Assembly (NCBI GenBank): GCA_021442155.1
Contig: JAKCPB010001370.1
Span: 48,260 to 112,259, forward strand
DNA from: Cymbidium sinense
Lineage: Eukaryota > Streptophyta > Magnoliopsida > Asparagales > Orchidaceae
Length of the DNA: 64,000 nt
Direction of reading: 5' to 3'
The first letter of the stretch is position 1; every line of letters starts with the position of its first letter. The translations under genes and the position numbers were made by a program. The notes below the pieces were generated by a model. It was not told the origin of the DNA. It searched no databases and saw only the letters and a list, made by a program, of their open reading frames with translations. This document shows positions 1 through 11,589 of the stretch, one piece after another.

Positions 1-705
1 GAGGAATTTGATGCTATCCAGTATACCAAGGGTTTCGTGCCTCCTTTCTTCAAGAGCTTCGATGGTAGTGGGAACCCTAGGTAGCATATAGCTCACTTTA
101 GGGCTAGTTGTTGTAATGCAGGTGGCAGCAATGCTTTAGTCTTTAGACTCTTTGTCAGTAGCCTAGCGGGTATTGCTTTTGATTGGTATGCTAAACTTCC
201 CAATGGTTCAGTAAAGATATTTGTTGAGTTAGAGCAACTCTTCATCAAGAGATTTGTTGGAGCTCAGCAAAAGGTTACTATAGGTGATCTCGTTATAGCA
301 CAACAACACTCTCGTGAATCACTTATTGATTATATTCTCCGACTGTGCAACATGAGTATGAAGTGTAAACTGTTGCTGTCTAAATAGGATTCCATTGAGA
401 TTCTCTTGAAGAATATTCATGGCCTGGTCGCCTTCATGCTTAAGGGCTTCACTATCAAGACATTTGAGAAACTAATCAATAAGGCGGCTAGTCTACAAGG
501 AGAGGCTAAGCAGTTGCCTTTTCCATATCAGTTGCCCAAGCAGAAATCCCAAAAGTTCTTTGAGAAGAAACTAGAAGCAGTAGCAGCAGTTGATAAGGGG
601 ATGCAGCCAGCTAGAACTCAGTCTGAGAGAGCACGACCTCAGCAGCCTCCACCTCCTTTGCCACCACCGAGGCAACCCTACCAGCCTCCACCACAGCCTC
701 CATGA
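1..705 (+). pseudogene. Ty3/gypsy gag remnant (3' part)
   Basis: One reading frame runs from base 1 to the stop after 705, interrupted by TAG at 82-84 and TAG at 385-387. It carries the layout of a plant retrotransposon gag domain: a segment ending FDGSGNPR, then SLAGIAFDWYAKLPNGS (about bases 154-210), then LEQLFIKRF, and later a KTFEKLINKAASLQGEA helix. The last 30 or so residues are proline-rich (runs such as PPPPLPPP), which is common in the linker after gag. The gag protein would form the particle that packages element RNA. The start lies outside the window. No protease or RT follows; the next 1.3 kb is a hairpin array. The two stops make it a pseudogene. The family call is firm; the lineage within gypsy is not resolved from gag alone. 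Confidence 0.8.
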
Positions 706-857
706 CCAAACTGAGGAAGTGGCTTCTTGCCTGCCACCTCATCTCTACTGATGGTCGTGAAGGCTAGACTCTCTACATTTCTAGAAAGAGAACCATATTA
801 GACCTTCACTTGAATGTTGTTGACTTGAATTGTTAACTTGATTTGATTGTTGAATTA

Positions 858-2037
858 GAACCCTCATTTAACAAATTTAGGTATGCTAAATGGGGTTCAA
901 ATATTGGAGAGATTATGATTTTGTTTTTTTTTTGGTGGAGAGACTTTGAATTTGATTTAAATTTAGAACCCACATTTAATAAATTTGGCTATTTTGAATG
1001 GGGTTAAAATGTTTTGGAGAGGCTCTTAATTGATGCCTCAATTGGTTCACATTTGAATTTGATTTTATGTTTGGGACCCTCATTTAACAAATTTGGGTAT
1101 GTTAAATGGAAGGTCAATTGAATTTGTATTGGATTTGATTTTGGAATCCTCACTTAGCAGATTTATGTATGCTAAATGAGATTCAAGTGCATGATTGAAA
1201 ACAATTTTTAAAGGCATTTTTATTGTTTGCGATGATGTGTGTCATGTGTTTGATTTGTTGAATTTGATTTGAAAATGGGATCCTTACTTAGCAAATTTAG
1301 GTATGCTAAGTGAATCCCAATGTGTTTGATGTATTTTGATTTGATTTTGAAAAATGAGACCCTTACTTAACAAATATGGTATGTTAAGTAGGGCTCAAGT
1401 GTGTTTGATGAGTTTGTTTTATTTTATTTTGAAAGAGAACTTCTATTTAACAAATGTGGTATGTTAAATAAAGTTCAATTTGATTTCAATTTTGAAAAGG
1501 TGGGACTCTCATTTGACAAATTTGGGTATGTCAAATGGAGTTCAAGTGTGTTTGATTTATTTGTGATTTTAAAAAGGGAACTCTACTTAAAAAATATGGG
1601 CATGTTAAGTATAGTCCAATTTGGTTTTGATTTTTAAAAAGGGAATTCTCATTGACAAATTTAGGTATGTCAAATGGAATTCAAATGTGTTTTATTTTTA
1701 ATGATTTTAAAGGGGTTTCCATTTAACAAATTTAGGTATGTTAAATGGAAATCAATTATATTTTTCTTTTGATTTTCAAAGATGGGATATTTGTGTGATG
1801 TTGCTTTTGAAAAGAGAAATTCCAACTTAGCACATGTAGGATGTGCTAAATGAAATTTAAATTTTAAGTCACGATCTTGTTTGAAAATAAAATCTTCATT
1901 CAACAAGCTTAGATGTGTTGAATGGAGATTACTATTTTGAAATATGTGCCTTATAAAAAAGGACTTTAAAATTATTTTATTTTAAATTTTGAAAAGAACC
2001 TCCATGCAACAATCATGGATATTGTTGCGTGAGGTTT
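858..2037. repeat. Tandem array of about 14 covarying hairpins
   Basis: Units of about 65-125 bp each contain a short inverted repeat with a 7-12-base loop related to AATTTAGGTA. Hairpins lie at 858-898, 967-1005, 1075-1115, 1144-1184, 1277-1318, 1356-1396, 1437-1476, 1503-1543, 1577-1617, 1643-1682, 1714-1753, 1817-1858, 1891-1930 and 1997-2037. Stems are about 14-18 bp including a GAACCC/GGGTTC-like base, often with one bulge. Arms differ between units but stay complementary: ACTTAGCA/TGCTAAGT at 1277, ACTTAACA/TGTTAAGT at 1356, ATTTGACA/TGTCAAAT at 1503, CATTCAACA/TGTTGAATG at 1891. The second unit is the most decayed. Between stems the DNA is T-rich (TTTGATTTTGA-like). No protein-coding sense was found in it. 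Confidence 0.85.
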
Positions 2038-2480
2038 GGTTATCTTTAAATGCAAATCTTTTATCATGTGAATTTTAATTTTAGAAGTACCTTTTGAAAG
2101 TATATATTTTTTTGCAAAGAGTTTATTTTCTTAAGTATGAAATTAACCTTGCCTTACCAAGAGAATGGTAAAGTGGTTCTAAATTTTTATTCATCTCCTT
2201 TAGTTAATTAAAATTTATTTTGCCTATTGGGGGACCCAATAGGGGTTTTAAGACCTACATGGAGTGAGGTCTTAAAACCTAAATAATTTAGCTAGCTCAA
2301 CCTAAGGATGAAATAGGGTAAGTGCCAATGAAAAGAAAGATAGTCTTGGACCCATATAAAATATAAGTCCACTATCGATGTTTGGAGACAAAAATTACTA
2401 CCAGAGATGGAGAGAGGAACCCTCCCCAGAGGAGTTGCTAGAAAAATCTATGGTGTTTATTTTTAAGATGTGGGGTACTT
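2038..2480. other. Non-coding AT-rich spacer
   Basis: Apart from the two perfect hairpins at 2223-2279 I see no coding signal here. It links the hairpin array to the first large tandem unit. Confidence 0.5.
2223..2279. repeat. Two adjacent perfect hairpins
   Basis: CCTATTGGG (2223-2231) pairs with CCCAATAGG (2235-2243) around a 3-base loop. Immediately next, GGTTTTAAGACCT (2244-2256) pairs perfectly with AGGTCTTAAAACC (2267-2279) around a 10-base loop. They lie about 190 bp beyond the last hairpin of the preceding array and share its layout (perfect stem, short loop), but the sequence is not clearly the same. A bidirectional terminator or a small-RNA precursor is possible, but nothing here decides it. 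Confidence 0.7.
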
Positions 2481-5112
2481 ATTGAAATGATCATGTATGA
2501 CATTAAGGAATGATGCACTATCTCAAAAGATAGAAATCATTACCATATAATGGACCTAATCACCTAATAAGGACTCCAAAGGCATGATGGGTCTTCGAAT
2601 GTACCAGAGGTCTTTCCCCTACTTTATATGAAAAAAGTAAAGTAGGATTTATATTAAGTTGGGTTCATTAACTTCTCTATGAAGGCAAGCCTACATAGTT
2701 AATTACATCCTAAAGGATGTGAATATCATAAGAATACTCTCAATTAAAGTAGCAATTAAAGTCTTAAAAAATTTCAAGGCTAGACTATCAAAGGATTAGT
2801 TGTATTAGAAAATCAAGTGGGAAAACTCAAGGAGAAGACTTATTATCGAAGCCAAAGGAAATGAGTAAGGAATGCTCTTGATATTAGAAAACCTAGTGAG
2901 AATTTGAACCTATCCTATAATTGTGCTTTATAATTTTGAAATTAAAGGGAAGGACAATTATGTTAAAGTTGACATTTCATTAGAAAGCTTGGACTTGTAA
3001 TGCAATAACACAAGATTGTGGAGATGCCTAAGAGGTGAGGATTTATGCTTATAGCCTAAAAGAAACAACCACCTCAGATCCTAAATCTAGGGAGCTTTAG
3101 CATAAGCCAAAGCATGACCTAAATCTAAGTGAAAATATGCATATGGTTTAACTCCATATGAGAGGATGAACTGCCCAACTACTAGACTCATAATCACCTA
3201 AAGTGGCAGCCAGCTAACACCTCCTATGCTTTAAATCGATGAAGTTTGGTCATATGATTTGCAAGATTAGTTAGGCTATTATTTAATTAGAAAGAAACTA
3301 AAGTCTTTAAACCCACTACCTAAGAGACTAGAGCATGAGTGGTATGAGCATATGACTTAGTCTAGTGCAAAATCTTTTTATATTTAATTTATTTTGACAC
3401 TTCATTTTGATAAATGCTTTGGGATTTTGATGCCTACATGCTTGATGAAATAACGTTGTTGGCTAAATCAGAAGAAAGGGTATTTTCCAATGCAAGGGAT
3501 GCCCTCGACAAGCATTCCCTATTGCAAAATTGGAAATCTATTTTAAGAGTGAAATAATATGATGTGCATGTTGTTGGCCATTCAACATTCAGGTAAGGGA
3601 TTACCAAATCTTTTAATAATTTTGATTTATATCCTAGTTTTATGTGTGGTTATGAATTATTTAGAACTTTAGTTATGAGTTATAGTTGGGTAAAAAGTTA
3701 TTTTTTTTCTAAGAGCCTAATCGCATTCCAGGCCACACATTCGAACATCAAGCATATGAAAAAACTAAGAAAAGCATGCCATCCTAGTTGCACACTTTAA
3801 ACACAACATCAAATAATTTTATAGCTAATGCAAAAGAATAACAAAGCCAAGGGTCGTCCAGACAACCCAAAAGAAATATGGGTAGCCAAGCTCTACCCTT
3901 ATACAACCCAAGACATAAAGAATAATTTATAATTTACAAATGATAAATGCTATGGGGGGTCTTCAAGTCTTCATGCCTTCATGTATCTTCCTCCTTTGAA
4001 TTAGCTTGCTCCACTTCAAAGGCATCACATGGCCTCCCAGGACAAAGCCTTCTAGCTGATGCTCATCCTTATACCCCCATAGCACTAATCCTAATTCCTA
4101 ATACAAAATTAAATTAAAAATAGGAAAAGTAAATCTAACTACACCTGCATGACAAGTGTTAGTTAAACACACATACAACCCAAGCAATTATATTTATTAT
4201 TTAGACTTAGCACCCTGCACATGGGTAACTAAGCCCACCTTTCCTAACTTGGATTATGCTTAGGGGCTTACGCAACCTGCAAAGAGAGTATTTATATTTA
4301 TTTTTAAGCGGTCTCTTAAACATAATCTCTTGCAAAAAATATGATTAGGCTAATCACAATCTACGATCCAGTCTATGAAACATACACCCTAACATCTTGT
4401 CTAAAATAATACATCACAAAACAAAACATACATGACACCATGCACCATCCTAACATAAGGCAAGAAGTTGTGACTTAATCTGATATGTGTGTATTAAGGC
4501 TTGTTTGGTATGTCCTAACTAGGCTTTAGAGTTAGGATTTTATAAGTGTAGAAAGATTAAAGGGTGGTTTCACTTCAATTGCTTCAATTGATTGCAAGTT
4601 TTAATTTATGTTTTCTTTTGTTTCATATGACCTACACTTAGTAACTAAGTGTTCTAAATAGAAGAAAAGAGGTTACCCTCTTTCATCCCTACCATAAACC
4701 ACTTTCTAAAGCATGTTAATTTGATTTTATTCTATTTAGTGAATGGCTTATTACACATTTTAGATTAATCCTAAGTTTAGGTTCTCTTTAAATAATTCTA
4801 TTCAGTGTGAAAGGCTTCTTAAGGTTAATCTAATTGAAATACTATCACATGACACATGCTAAATCATTCCTTTTCATCACATGTAACATGCATATGATTA
4901 AGTTTGAAGTATACCTACACATATAATATGTTTTAGCACACTTGAATGATGGATGTGAGTATGTACATTTGAAGCTTTATATTTCCCCTCTAATTGAATT
5001 ATTATCATATTAATTTAAGGCTCTATCTAAATTCTTATGCAAAAATATATAGGGATTAATTTAAACAGGTACGTGTTATTGTTAACCAGGGAAGTGAGGT
5101 AATCAAATGACC
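2480..5112. repeat. Large tandem repeat, copy 1
   Basis: First of two diverged direct copies of a roughly 2.75-2.8-kb non-coding unit. Matching anchors are 2489 with 5237, 3880 with 6644 (GGGTAGCC.AGCTCTACCCT), 4218 with 7025 (CACATGGGT.ACTAAG.CCACC) and 5074 with 7902 (TTATTGTTAAC-like). The offset grows from 2,748 to 2,828 through small indels. Only short chance reading frames occur. The end motif near 5065-5112 recurs inverted at 63,684, so the unit belongs to the same repeat family as the outer parts of the large inverted repeat. It may be a long LTR or LTR-like satellite; no LTR boundaries were identified. Confidence 0.75.
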
Positions 5113-5236
5113 TTGTGGTGAAAAATTTCTATAGAGTCGCCTTTCAAATCTATTGGTGAGGAGAAAGAGAGGGCAAGAATATATAAATTCATCTTTTTGG
5201 GATGCCATGCAGATCTGTTGATGTACTTATTCAGGT

Positions 5237-7930
5237 GATCGGGTATGTCATGAAGGAATAGTGTATTATCTTGAAAGATAGAAGTCACTACCGTTTAATG
5301 AACCTAATCACCTCAATAAGGACTCCTAAGGATGATGGGTGCATATGTACTAGATTTCTTCCCTACTTTACATGGAAAAGTAAAGGTGGTTTATTTTAAA
5401 TTGGGTTCGTTAAGTTCTACAAGGGCAAGCCCATAGTTAATTACATCCTAAGGAATGGGGATGGACTCTCAGAAAACTCTCACATGGTATATGATCATTG
5501 TCTTCAAAGATTTCAATAGGAAAAGACTATCAATTGATTGGTTTATTTTTGAAAGATTAAATGGGATTGATCAAAGAGAGAGTTATTATCGAAGCAAAAA
5601 TGGAAGATAAGTAGGAGATGTCCACAATGCTAGGAAACCTAGCAAGCATCTCAAACTATCCTACGGTTGGGCTTTACATTTTTGAAATTGATTTAATTTG
5701 TTTGATTTGCATTTTTCATTAGAAATTTAGGACTTATGATTCCTTAACACAAGATTAAGGTAATAATTAAGAGGTGAGGATTTAAGCTTATGACCCATAA
5801 AGGGGAGAAACAACCTCAAAACTTAAATCTAGGGAGCTTCGGTGAGGGAGAAAAGCACAACCTAAATCTAAGGAGAAAATGGGTATTTGGTTTGCCTCCA
5901 CAAAATAGGACAAACCACCTGGCTACTTAGACTTACAACCGCCTGGGGGTAGCTGCCAACTAACTCCTCCTACGATTTTAAATACATGTAGGCAAGTCTT
6001 TATGCTTATGCAAGATATAGCGTATTTATTTAGAAAGACTAAGTCCTTAAACTCACTCCTGAAAGAGACTAGATCTTGTAAAAGGCATGCTTCAAATGAC
6101 CTAAATCTAATGCAATTCAAATTTCATTTTATTTTCAATTTTTTATACAATTATTTTGACTCGGGCTAATAAGATTCATATGCCTAATGCATGAGAAATA
6201 AAGTTATTGGCCAAAATCAGCGAGAACGGAGGAGGTGTGTTTCCATCATGGCTCTCAAAGATCAAGCCAAGTTTCTCTAGCAAAGGTGGAAGCCTTCTAA
6301 TCAAGAGTGAAATAAGATGCATTTGTGCATGATATTGTAAAAGAAATACTCATACAGCTAAGGGGTTGCTAATTCTTTTATCTCAATTTTAAACCTAAGA
6401 TTTGGGTGATGTTATGAGTTCTTTATTTTAAGTTTGAGTTATTAAGTTTGGTAAAAGATTTATTTTTCCCAAAAGAGCCTAATCCACATCTAGGCCATAC
6501 ATAAAGCAATGAAGAAACTAGGAAAAGATGCCACTTAATGCAAAATCTAAACAAATCATCAATCAATTTATAAAGCTAATCACAAAAAGAATAAGAGGCT
6601 ATTGTGATCGGGCACCACCGCACAAATTCAAAAATAGAAAATTGGGTAGCCGAGCTCTACCCTTATACATCCCAGATTACCAATGAATTAAATTACAATT
6701 AACCAAGGAATTCATTGTTATGGTGGTCTTCAAGCTTCTTTTCTCCTTTCTTCTTTTCTTCTTTCTTCTTCTTTCCTTTTTTCTTCTTTGGTTCCTTCTT
6801 TTGGATGGTTGGAAGGTAGATACTCTAAGACTTCACATGGTGCATAAGATAAGATCTTATGACCAATATTTATCTTAATCCCCAAAATAATCATTCTAAA
6901 ATCCTAATTGCACAAATTTATATGAAAAGGAAAATAATAGAAATCTAATTAACACTTACAAAACAAAGATTAGCTAAAATAAATCACACAAATGCCAAGC
7001 ATGTATATTGGACTTATTACTCCACACATGGGTGACTAAGTCCACCTGGACTATTGGATTATGCTTAAGAGTATAAAGCACCTACAAGAAAAAGCATTTA
7101 TATTTTAAATTATGATAGTGCCTCTTAAGCACAATCCCCTGCATAAAATAATGGTTAGACTAGGATCTCCCTACCATTTATTCTATGAGCATACACCCTA
7201 ACATCCAGTCAAAAACATATATCAAAAAACAAAACAAAACATCAAACCATGTATTGCCCAAACCTAAAACTAGAAGTGGTGACTTAGCCTAATGTGTGTG
7301 CTTTGAAGGTTTGTATTGTATGCTTAGTTATGGCTTTAGGTTAAAATTTTCTAAGTATGGAAACATGTTCAACTTAGAGGAGGGTTTCATTTAAGTTATT
7401 TAATTATTTTGGTTCGATTTTATTTCATGTTTTGATTTGTTTCAAATGATTCCTACAATTAATTATTGAGTTATAAAGAGAGGGAAAGAGATGAGAACTT
7501 CTCTTTCCTTCCCTAACCTAAGTAATTTCTAAAGTAGATTTACATCTTAATTTTGTTCAGTGAATGTTTTGATTAAGTCTTTTAATTAATCTTGAATTTA
7601 TATGAACAATAAACAAACCAATTCAAAAAGAAAGGCATTTTAAGATTAAATAAAATGAACCAAATTCACAAACACACATTACTTCATTTACCAACATGTA
7701 TAACATGCATATGAATGAGTCCTAAGCATATCTATACATATAAATGAGAATATTTAACACACTTTATGATGCATGCTAAGTAATCCATTTAAGGAAATTT
7801 GGAAATTTAAGATGCGTGATTTTCTTTAAGTAGAAGTGGGTTTCTTTATCCAATTTTTCACATGCACAAATGAAAGTAAGAAAGGCATAAGTGAGTACAG
7901 TGCCATTGTTAACAAGAGGTGTAAGGTATA
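5237..7930. repeat. Large tandem repeat, copy 2
   Basis: Second direct copy of the unit at 2480-5112, clearly diverged by substitutions and indels, so the duplication is not recent. It contains a pyrimidine-rich tract (about 6737-6800, TTCTT/TTTCC runs) weak in copy 1. No gene is supported. Confidence 0.75.
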
Positions 7931-9150
7931 AGACCTACTTAGAGCTACTTAAAGCCTCGTAACTTTGAGGTTGTCTAGACTAATATACCACTTTCCTTAA
8001 ATACAAACATGCGTACAAAAGAAAGAATGCAAAAGTTGTATTAATTGATTCATTTTGTTTATGCCATTTATGTGTACAAGCATAGGTAGACCTTCTTAAG
8101 TGATAGCATAGGACTGAATAGGATATAGAATTAGGTAAGTGTTAGGTTCTTTTCAAATGAACCATACATCTTACCAACTCCTATTCAAAATTATACTAAC
8201 ATAAAAGAGAAGGAAACATATAAACATCCTTATATTTTCTTCACATGCAAGAATATAATTAAAATATAAGTAGTACACTTTTAAATTTGATAATTGATTT
8301 ATGTGTTTTGAAAATAATTTGAATTTAGTAGTCATAATAGCCACTCATATTTCTACTTTAGCCAACACATGCAAATTTGACATAAAGTAAATAATTTCAT
8401 TTTGAATTTGATTTTCAAAAATATGAATGCATGAAACCATATGACATACACATTTAACATGTTAGGGAAAGAATCAAAGCAATGAAAGCATGTAAACACA
8501 TTCACTTTAATTAAATCCTAAAGACATTCTTATGAAATAAGAAAGTTTAAAATAAATCAAAGTGTATTCAATGTGATTTTTGTTTAGTTTTAAGTTTGAT
8601 TTAATTTTGAAAAAGTGGATTGAGATTACTATTTCTAACCCAGTCCCACATGTGTTGATATTTTTGTTTAATTTTTAGATGATTTGATTAATTTTTTATA
8701 TGTTAATTAGGTTAAGGAATGAATTATGCAAGTTAATTAACCCTTACCTACACCACCTTAACATTGTTAACCAAGTAATTATGAGCCAATGAATGACATA
8801 AAAACTCACAAGGAATTTAAGTTTGCAATGCACTTAGGAAGAAAAGGGCCTAATGCAATTTGGCTCATTATTAATGGTTAATTAAGCTAAGGGGTTTAAG
8901 TAATTTCAAAACACCCCTTCATACATGAATTGGGTTTTATTTTCTTAATACGTAGGCTCTTAAACACCCAAAGCATTTATCTAAAGTAGATTATTTAAGT
9001 TCTAGTAGATTTTATAATTTTAGAAATTAATTAAGGGATAATTAATGAGTTAACTACTAAGAGAGATTAAGGAAGAAATTTAGGGAATAGCTTAGGGAAA
9101 TACCCCAAAATTATTTCCTAAGCTTCCTATTCATTGGTTTTAACCTTAAT
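7931..9150. repeat. Non-coding tail related to the inverted-repeat arm
   Basis: From about 8280 this matches 38,040-38,650 in the same orientation, and 62,880-63,530 inverted. Shared landmarks include AATTATGAGCCAA (near 8777 and 38,507) and the GGCTCAT...TTAATGGTTAATTA-like stretch near 8862 and 38,578. The same family therefore flanks the telomere-like composite on both sides. The match stops where the CCCTAAA array begins. I see no gene here. Confidence 0.65.
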
Positions 9151-9162
9151 TAACCTTAATTA

Positions 9163-9740
9163 AACCCTAAACCCTAACCCTAAATCTTAAACCCTAAACC
9201 CTAAACCTTAAAACTGACCCAAAACCCTAAACCCTAAACTAACCCAAAACCCTAAACCCTAAACCCTAAAACATAAACCCTAAATCCTTAACTAACCTTA
9301 AACCTTAAACCCTAAATCCTAAACCCTAAATCCTAACCCTAACCCTAAACCTTAAACCCTAAACTAACCTTAAACCCTAAACCTAAACCCTAAAACTTAA
9401 ACCCTAAACCTTAAACCCTAAAGCCTAAACCCTAAAACCAAAGCTAACCCTAAATTATAAATCCTAAACCCTAAACCCTAAACCCCCAAGACCCTAAACC
9501 CTAAAACCTAAACACTAAACCCTAACTCCTAAATCCTAAAACCTATCCTAAACCCTAAACCCTAAACCCTAACCTAAACTCTAAAAGCATAAACCATGAA
9601 ACCCTAAACATTAAACCCTAAACACTAAAGCCTAAACCTTAAACATTAACCCTAAATCTCAAACCCTAAACTTAAACCTAAAGTAACTAAATAAATTAAA
9701 AAATAAATGTAAACCCTAAAACCTAATAACCCTAAACCCT
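9163..9740 (+). repeat. Degenerate telomere-like array (CCCTAAA)
   Basis: Dense CCCTAAA heptamers on the plus strand mixed with variants such as CCTTAAA, CCCTAAC, CTAAACC and CCCTAAAA. Many units are perfect, but the phase changes constantly, as expected for an old interstitial array, not an active chromosome end. It runs directly into the 5' end of a glycine-rich-protein retropseudogene. Confidence 0.9.
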
Positions 9741-10228
9741 AAGAATGGGTTGAACCTTGATGGCAGGAACATCACCGTCAACTAGGCCTAGTCTAGATCT
9801 GGCGGAGGAGGTGAAGGTGGATGCAGCAGTTATCGTAGTGGCAGTGGGAGATCTAGAGGTGCTGGTGGGTACGGAGGTAATTGTTAGAGCCGTGGAGGTT
9901 ATGGAGGCATGAGGAGTGATAGAGGTTACAACTATGGTGGTGGCAGAAGGAGAGTTCAGGGATATCATGGTGGATCCCACTACTCAAGAGGCCAATATGG
10001 TTCAGATGGTAACTGGACAAACTGAAGAATGGCTGATCTGATCTTCTGCTTAGGGAATTATGTCTTTATAATAGAGACTGTTCTAATTATCTAAGGTTTT
10101 TGATTTGCTCTATGTGTGCTCATTTTTATTTGTCATTGCTTGTGTATTAGAAAACTTGGTGTGTTACCTGGTTGATGAAATCGAAAAGAAGAAATGTTGA
10201 ATCTAAATTTATTCTCTATTAAAAAAAA
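9741..10228 (+). pseudogene. Glycine-rich RNA-binding protein retropseudogene, copy 1
   Basis: Reading from 9741 gives the end of an RRM (LDGRNITVN, a typical last RRM strand) followed by a Gly/Ser/Tyr/Arg-rich tail (GGYGG, SRGGYGG, YNYGGGRRR) to a natural-looking stop, TGA, at 10,023-10,025. It has in-frame stops at 9783, 9789 (probably CAG to TAG) and in the Gly region, so it is dead. About 195 bases of 3' UTR follow, ending in A8 at 10,221-10,228. Truncation at the 5' end, lack of introns and a terminal A-tract identify a processed copy made by LINE machinery. Functional relatives bind RNA in nucleus and cytoplasm (GRP7/8 type). It is flanked on both sides by CCCTAAA arrays. An open antisense frame across it is an artefact of the Gly codons. 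Confidence 0.8.
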
Positions 10229-11500
10229 TCAAAAACCTAAAAACTAAACTAAAATTTGAACCCTAATCATAAAACCTAAACCAAAACCCTAAACCCTAAA
10301 AACCCTACACTATAAACACTAAACCCTAAACCTTAAACCATAAAACTCTAAACCCTAAACCTTAGGACCTAAACCTTAAACTCTAAACCCTAAACCATAA
10401 ACCTATAAAAAAAATCCTAAACCCTAAACCCTAAACCCCAAACCCTAAGCCCTAAACCCTAAACCCTAAACCTTAAACCCTAAACCCCTAAACCCTAAAA
10501 GTTTAAAAGTTAAACCTAAACTAAATAAAACCTAAAAATATAATAAATAAATAAAACTTAAACCAAAATAAAATGAAATAAAACCTAAACCTGAACCTAA
10601 AACTAAAAAGAAAATATAATAAAAAATAAAATCTAAGAAAAAATAAAATAAATAAAACCTAAACTAAACTAAAAAAATAAAACCTAAAGAGCCTAAACTA
10701 GGCTTCAAAGATAAAAACCTAAATAAAATAAGATAAACTAGATAAATAAAAATAAAAAAATAAAATGAAAATAATAAAATAAAATAAAAAAGAAAATAAA
10801 AAACCTGAAATAAAATAAAAATAAAATAAACTAAACCTAAACTAAAATAAACTAAAATAAAAATAAAATTAAATAAATTAAAATAAATAAAACCTAAATT
10901 AAATTAAAATAAAAAAACTAAAATAGAAAACCTAAATAAAATAAACTAAAATTAAAATAAAATTAAAATAAACCTAAAAATAAAATAAAACTAAACCTAA
11001 AAATAAAAAATAAAACCTAAACCAAAATAAAATAAATAAAAATAAACTAAAAATAAACCTAAATTTAAACCTAAACCTAAAAATAAAGTAAAATAAAAAA
11101 CCTAAATTAAAATAAATAATCCTAAATAAATAAATAAACTAAATAAAATTAAAATAAACTAAATCTAAATAAATAATAAAATCAACTAAAATAAATAAAA
11201 ATAAACTAAATAAACATAAACCTAAATTTGCTTAATGAAAGAAATAAATAAACCTATAAAATAAATTAAAATAAATTAAAATAAAGAAAAACCACCTAAA
11301 TCTTAAACCTTAGTAACCCAAAAATTGAAATTGTAAACCTAAACCCTAAAACAAACCTCAAACCCTAAATCCTATACCCTAAACCCTAAACCCTAAACAA
11401 AATCCTAAACCCCACAAACCTAAACCCCTAAAACTAAACTAACCCTAAACCTAAACCAAACCCCACCCTACCTAAAATACAAACCCCTAAACCCCAAACT
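10229..11500 (+). repeat. Telomere-like array with A-rich variant core
   Basis: Three zones: CCCTAAA-rich (10,240-10,500), an A-rich variant zone of CCTAAA, CTAAAATAAA and AAATAAA words (10,500-11,290), and CCCTAAA-rich again (11,290-11,500). Near 11,220-11,240 a non-repeat motif (CCTAAATTTGCTTAATG) resembles motifs at the same place in three other arrays. C content falls sharply in the core while the CTAAA spacing persists. Confidence 0.85.
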
Positions 11501-11589
11501 CCTCTTCCCCCTCTTTCTCTCATTCTCGGAGATTTTGAATCTTGGTGCATCCGACTAGATTTCTATTGCTCTAGCCTTCATTTTGATCA

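Noticed and set aside
858..2037. CRISPR-like regular spacing of palindromic repeats
   Set aside because: Spacing is uneven, repeat sequence varies, the context is a plant retroelement, and there are no cas genes.
9163..9740. An active chromosome end
   Set aside because: Units are degenerate and out of phase, and the array is flanked by other DNA on both sides.
9732..9980. Open Thr/Ser-rich frame on the minus strand
   Set aside because: It is the antisense of the Gly-codon-rich tail of the retropseudogene.
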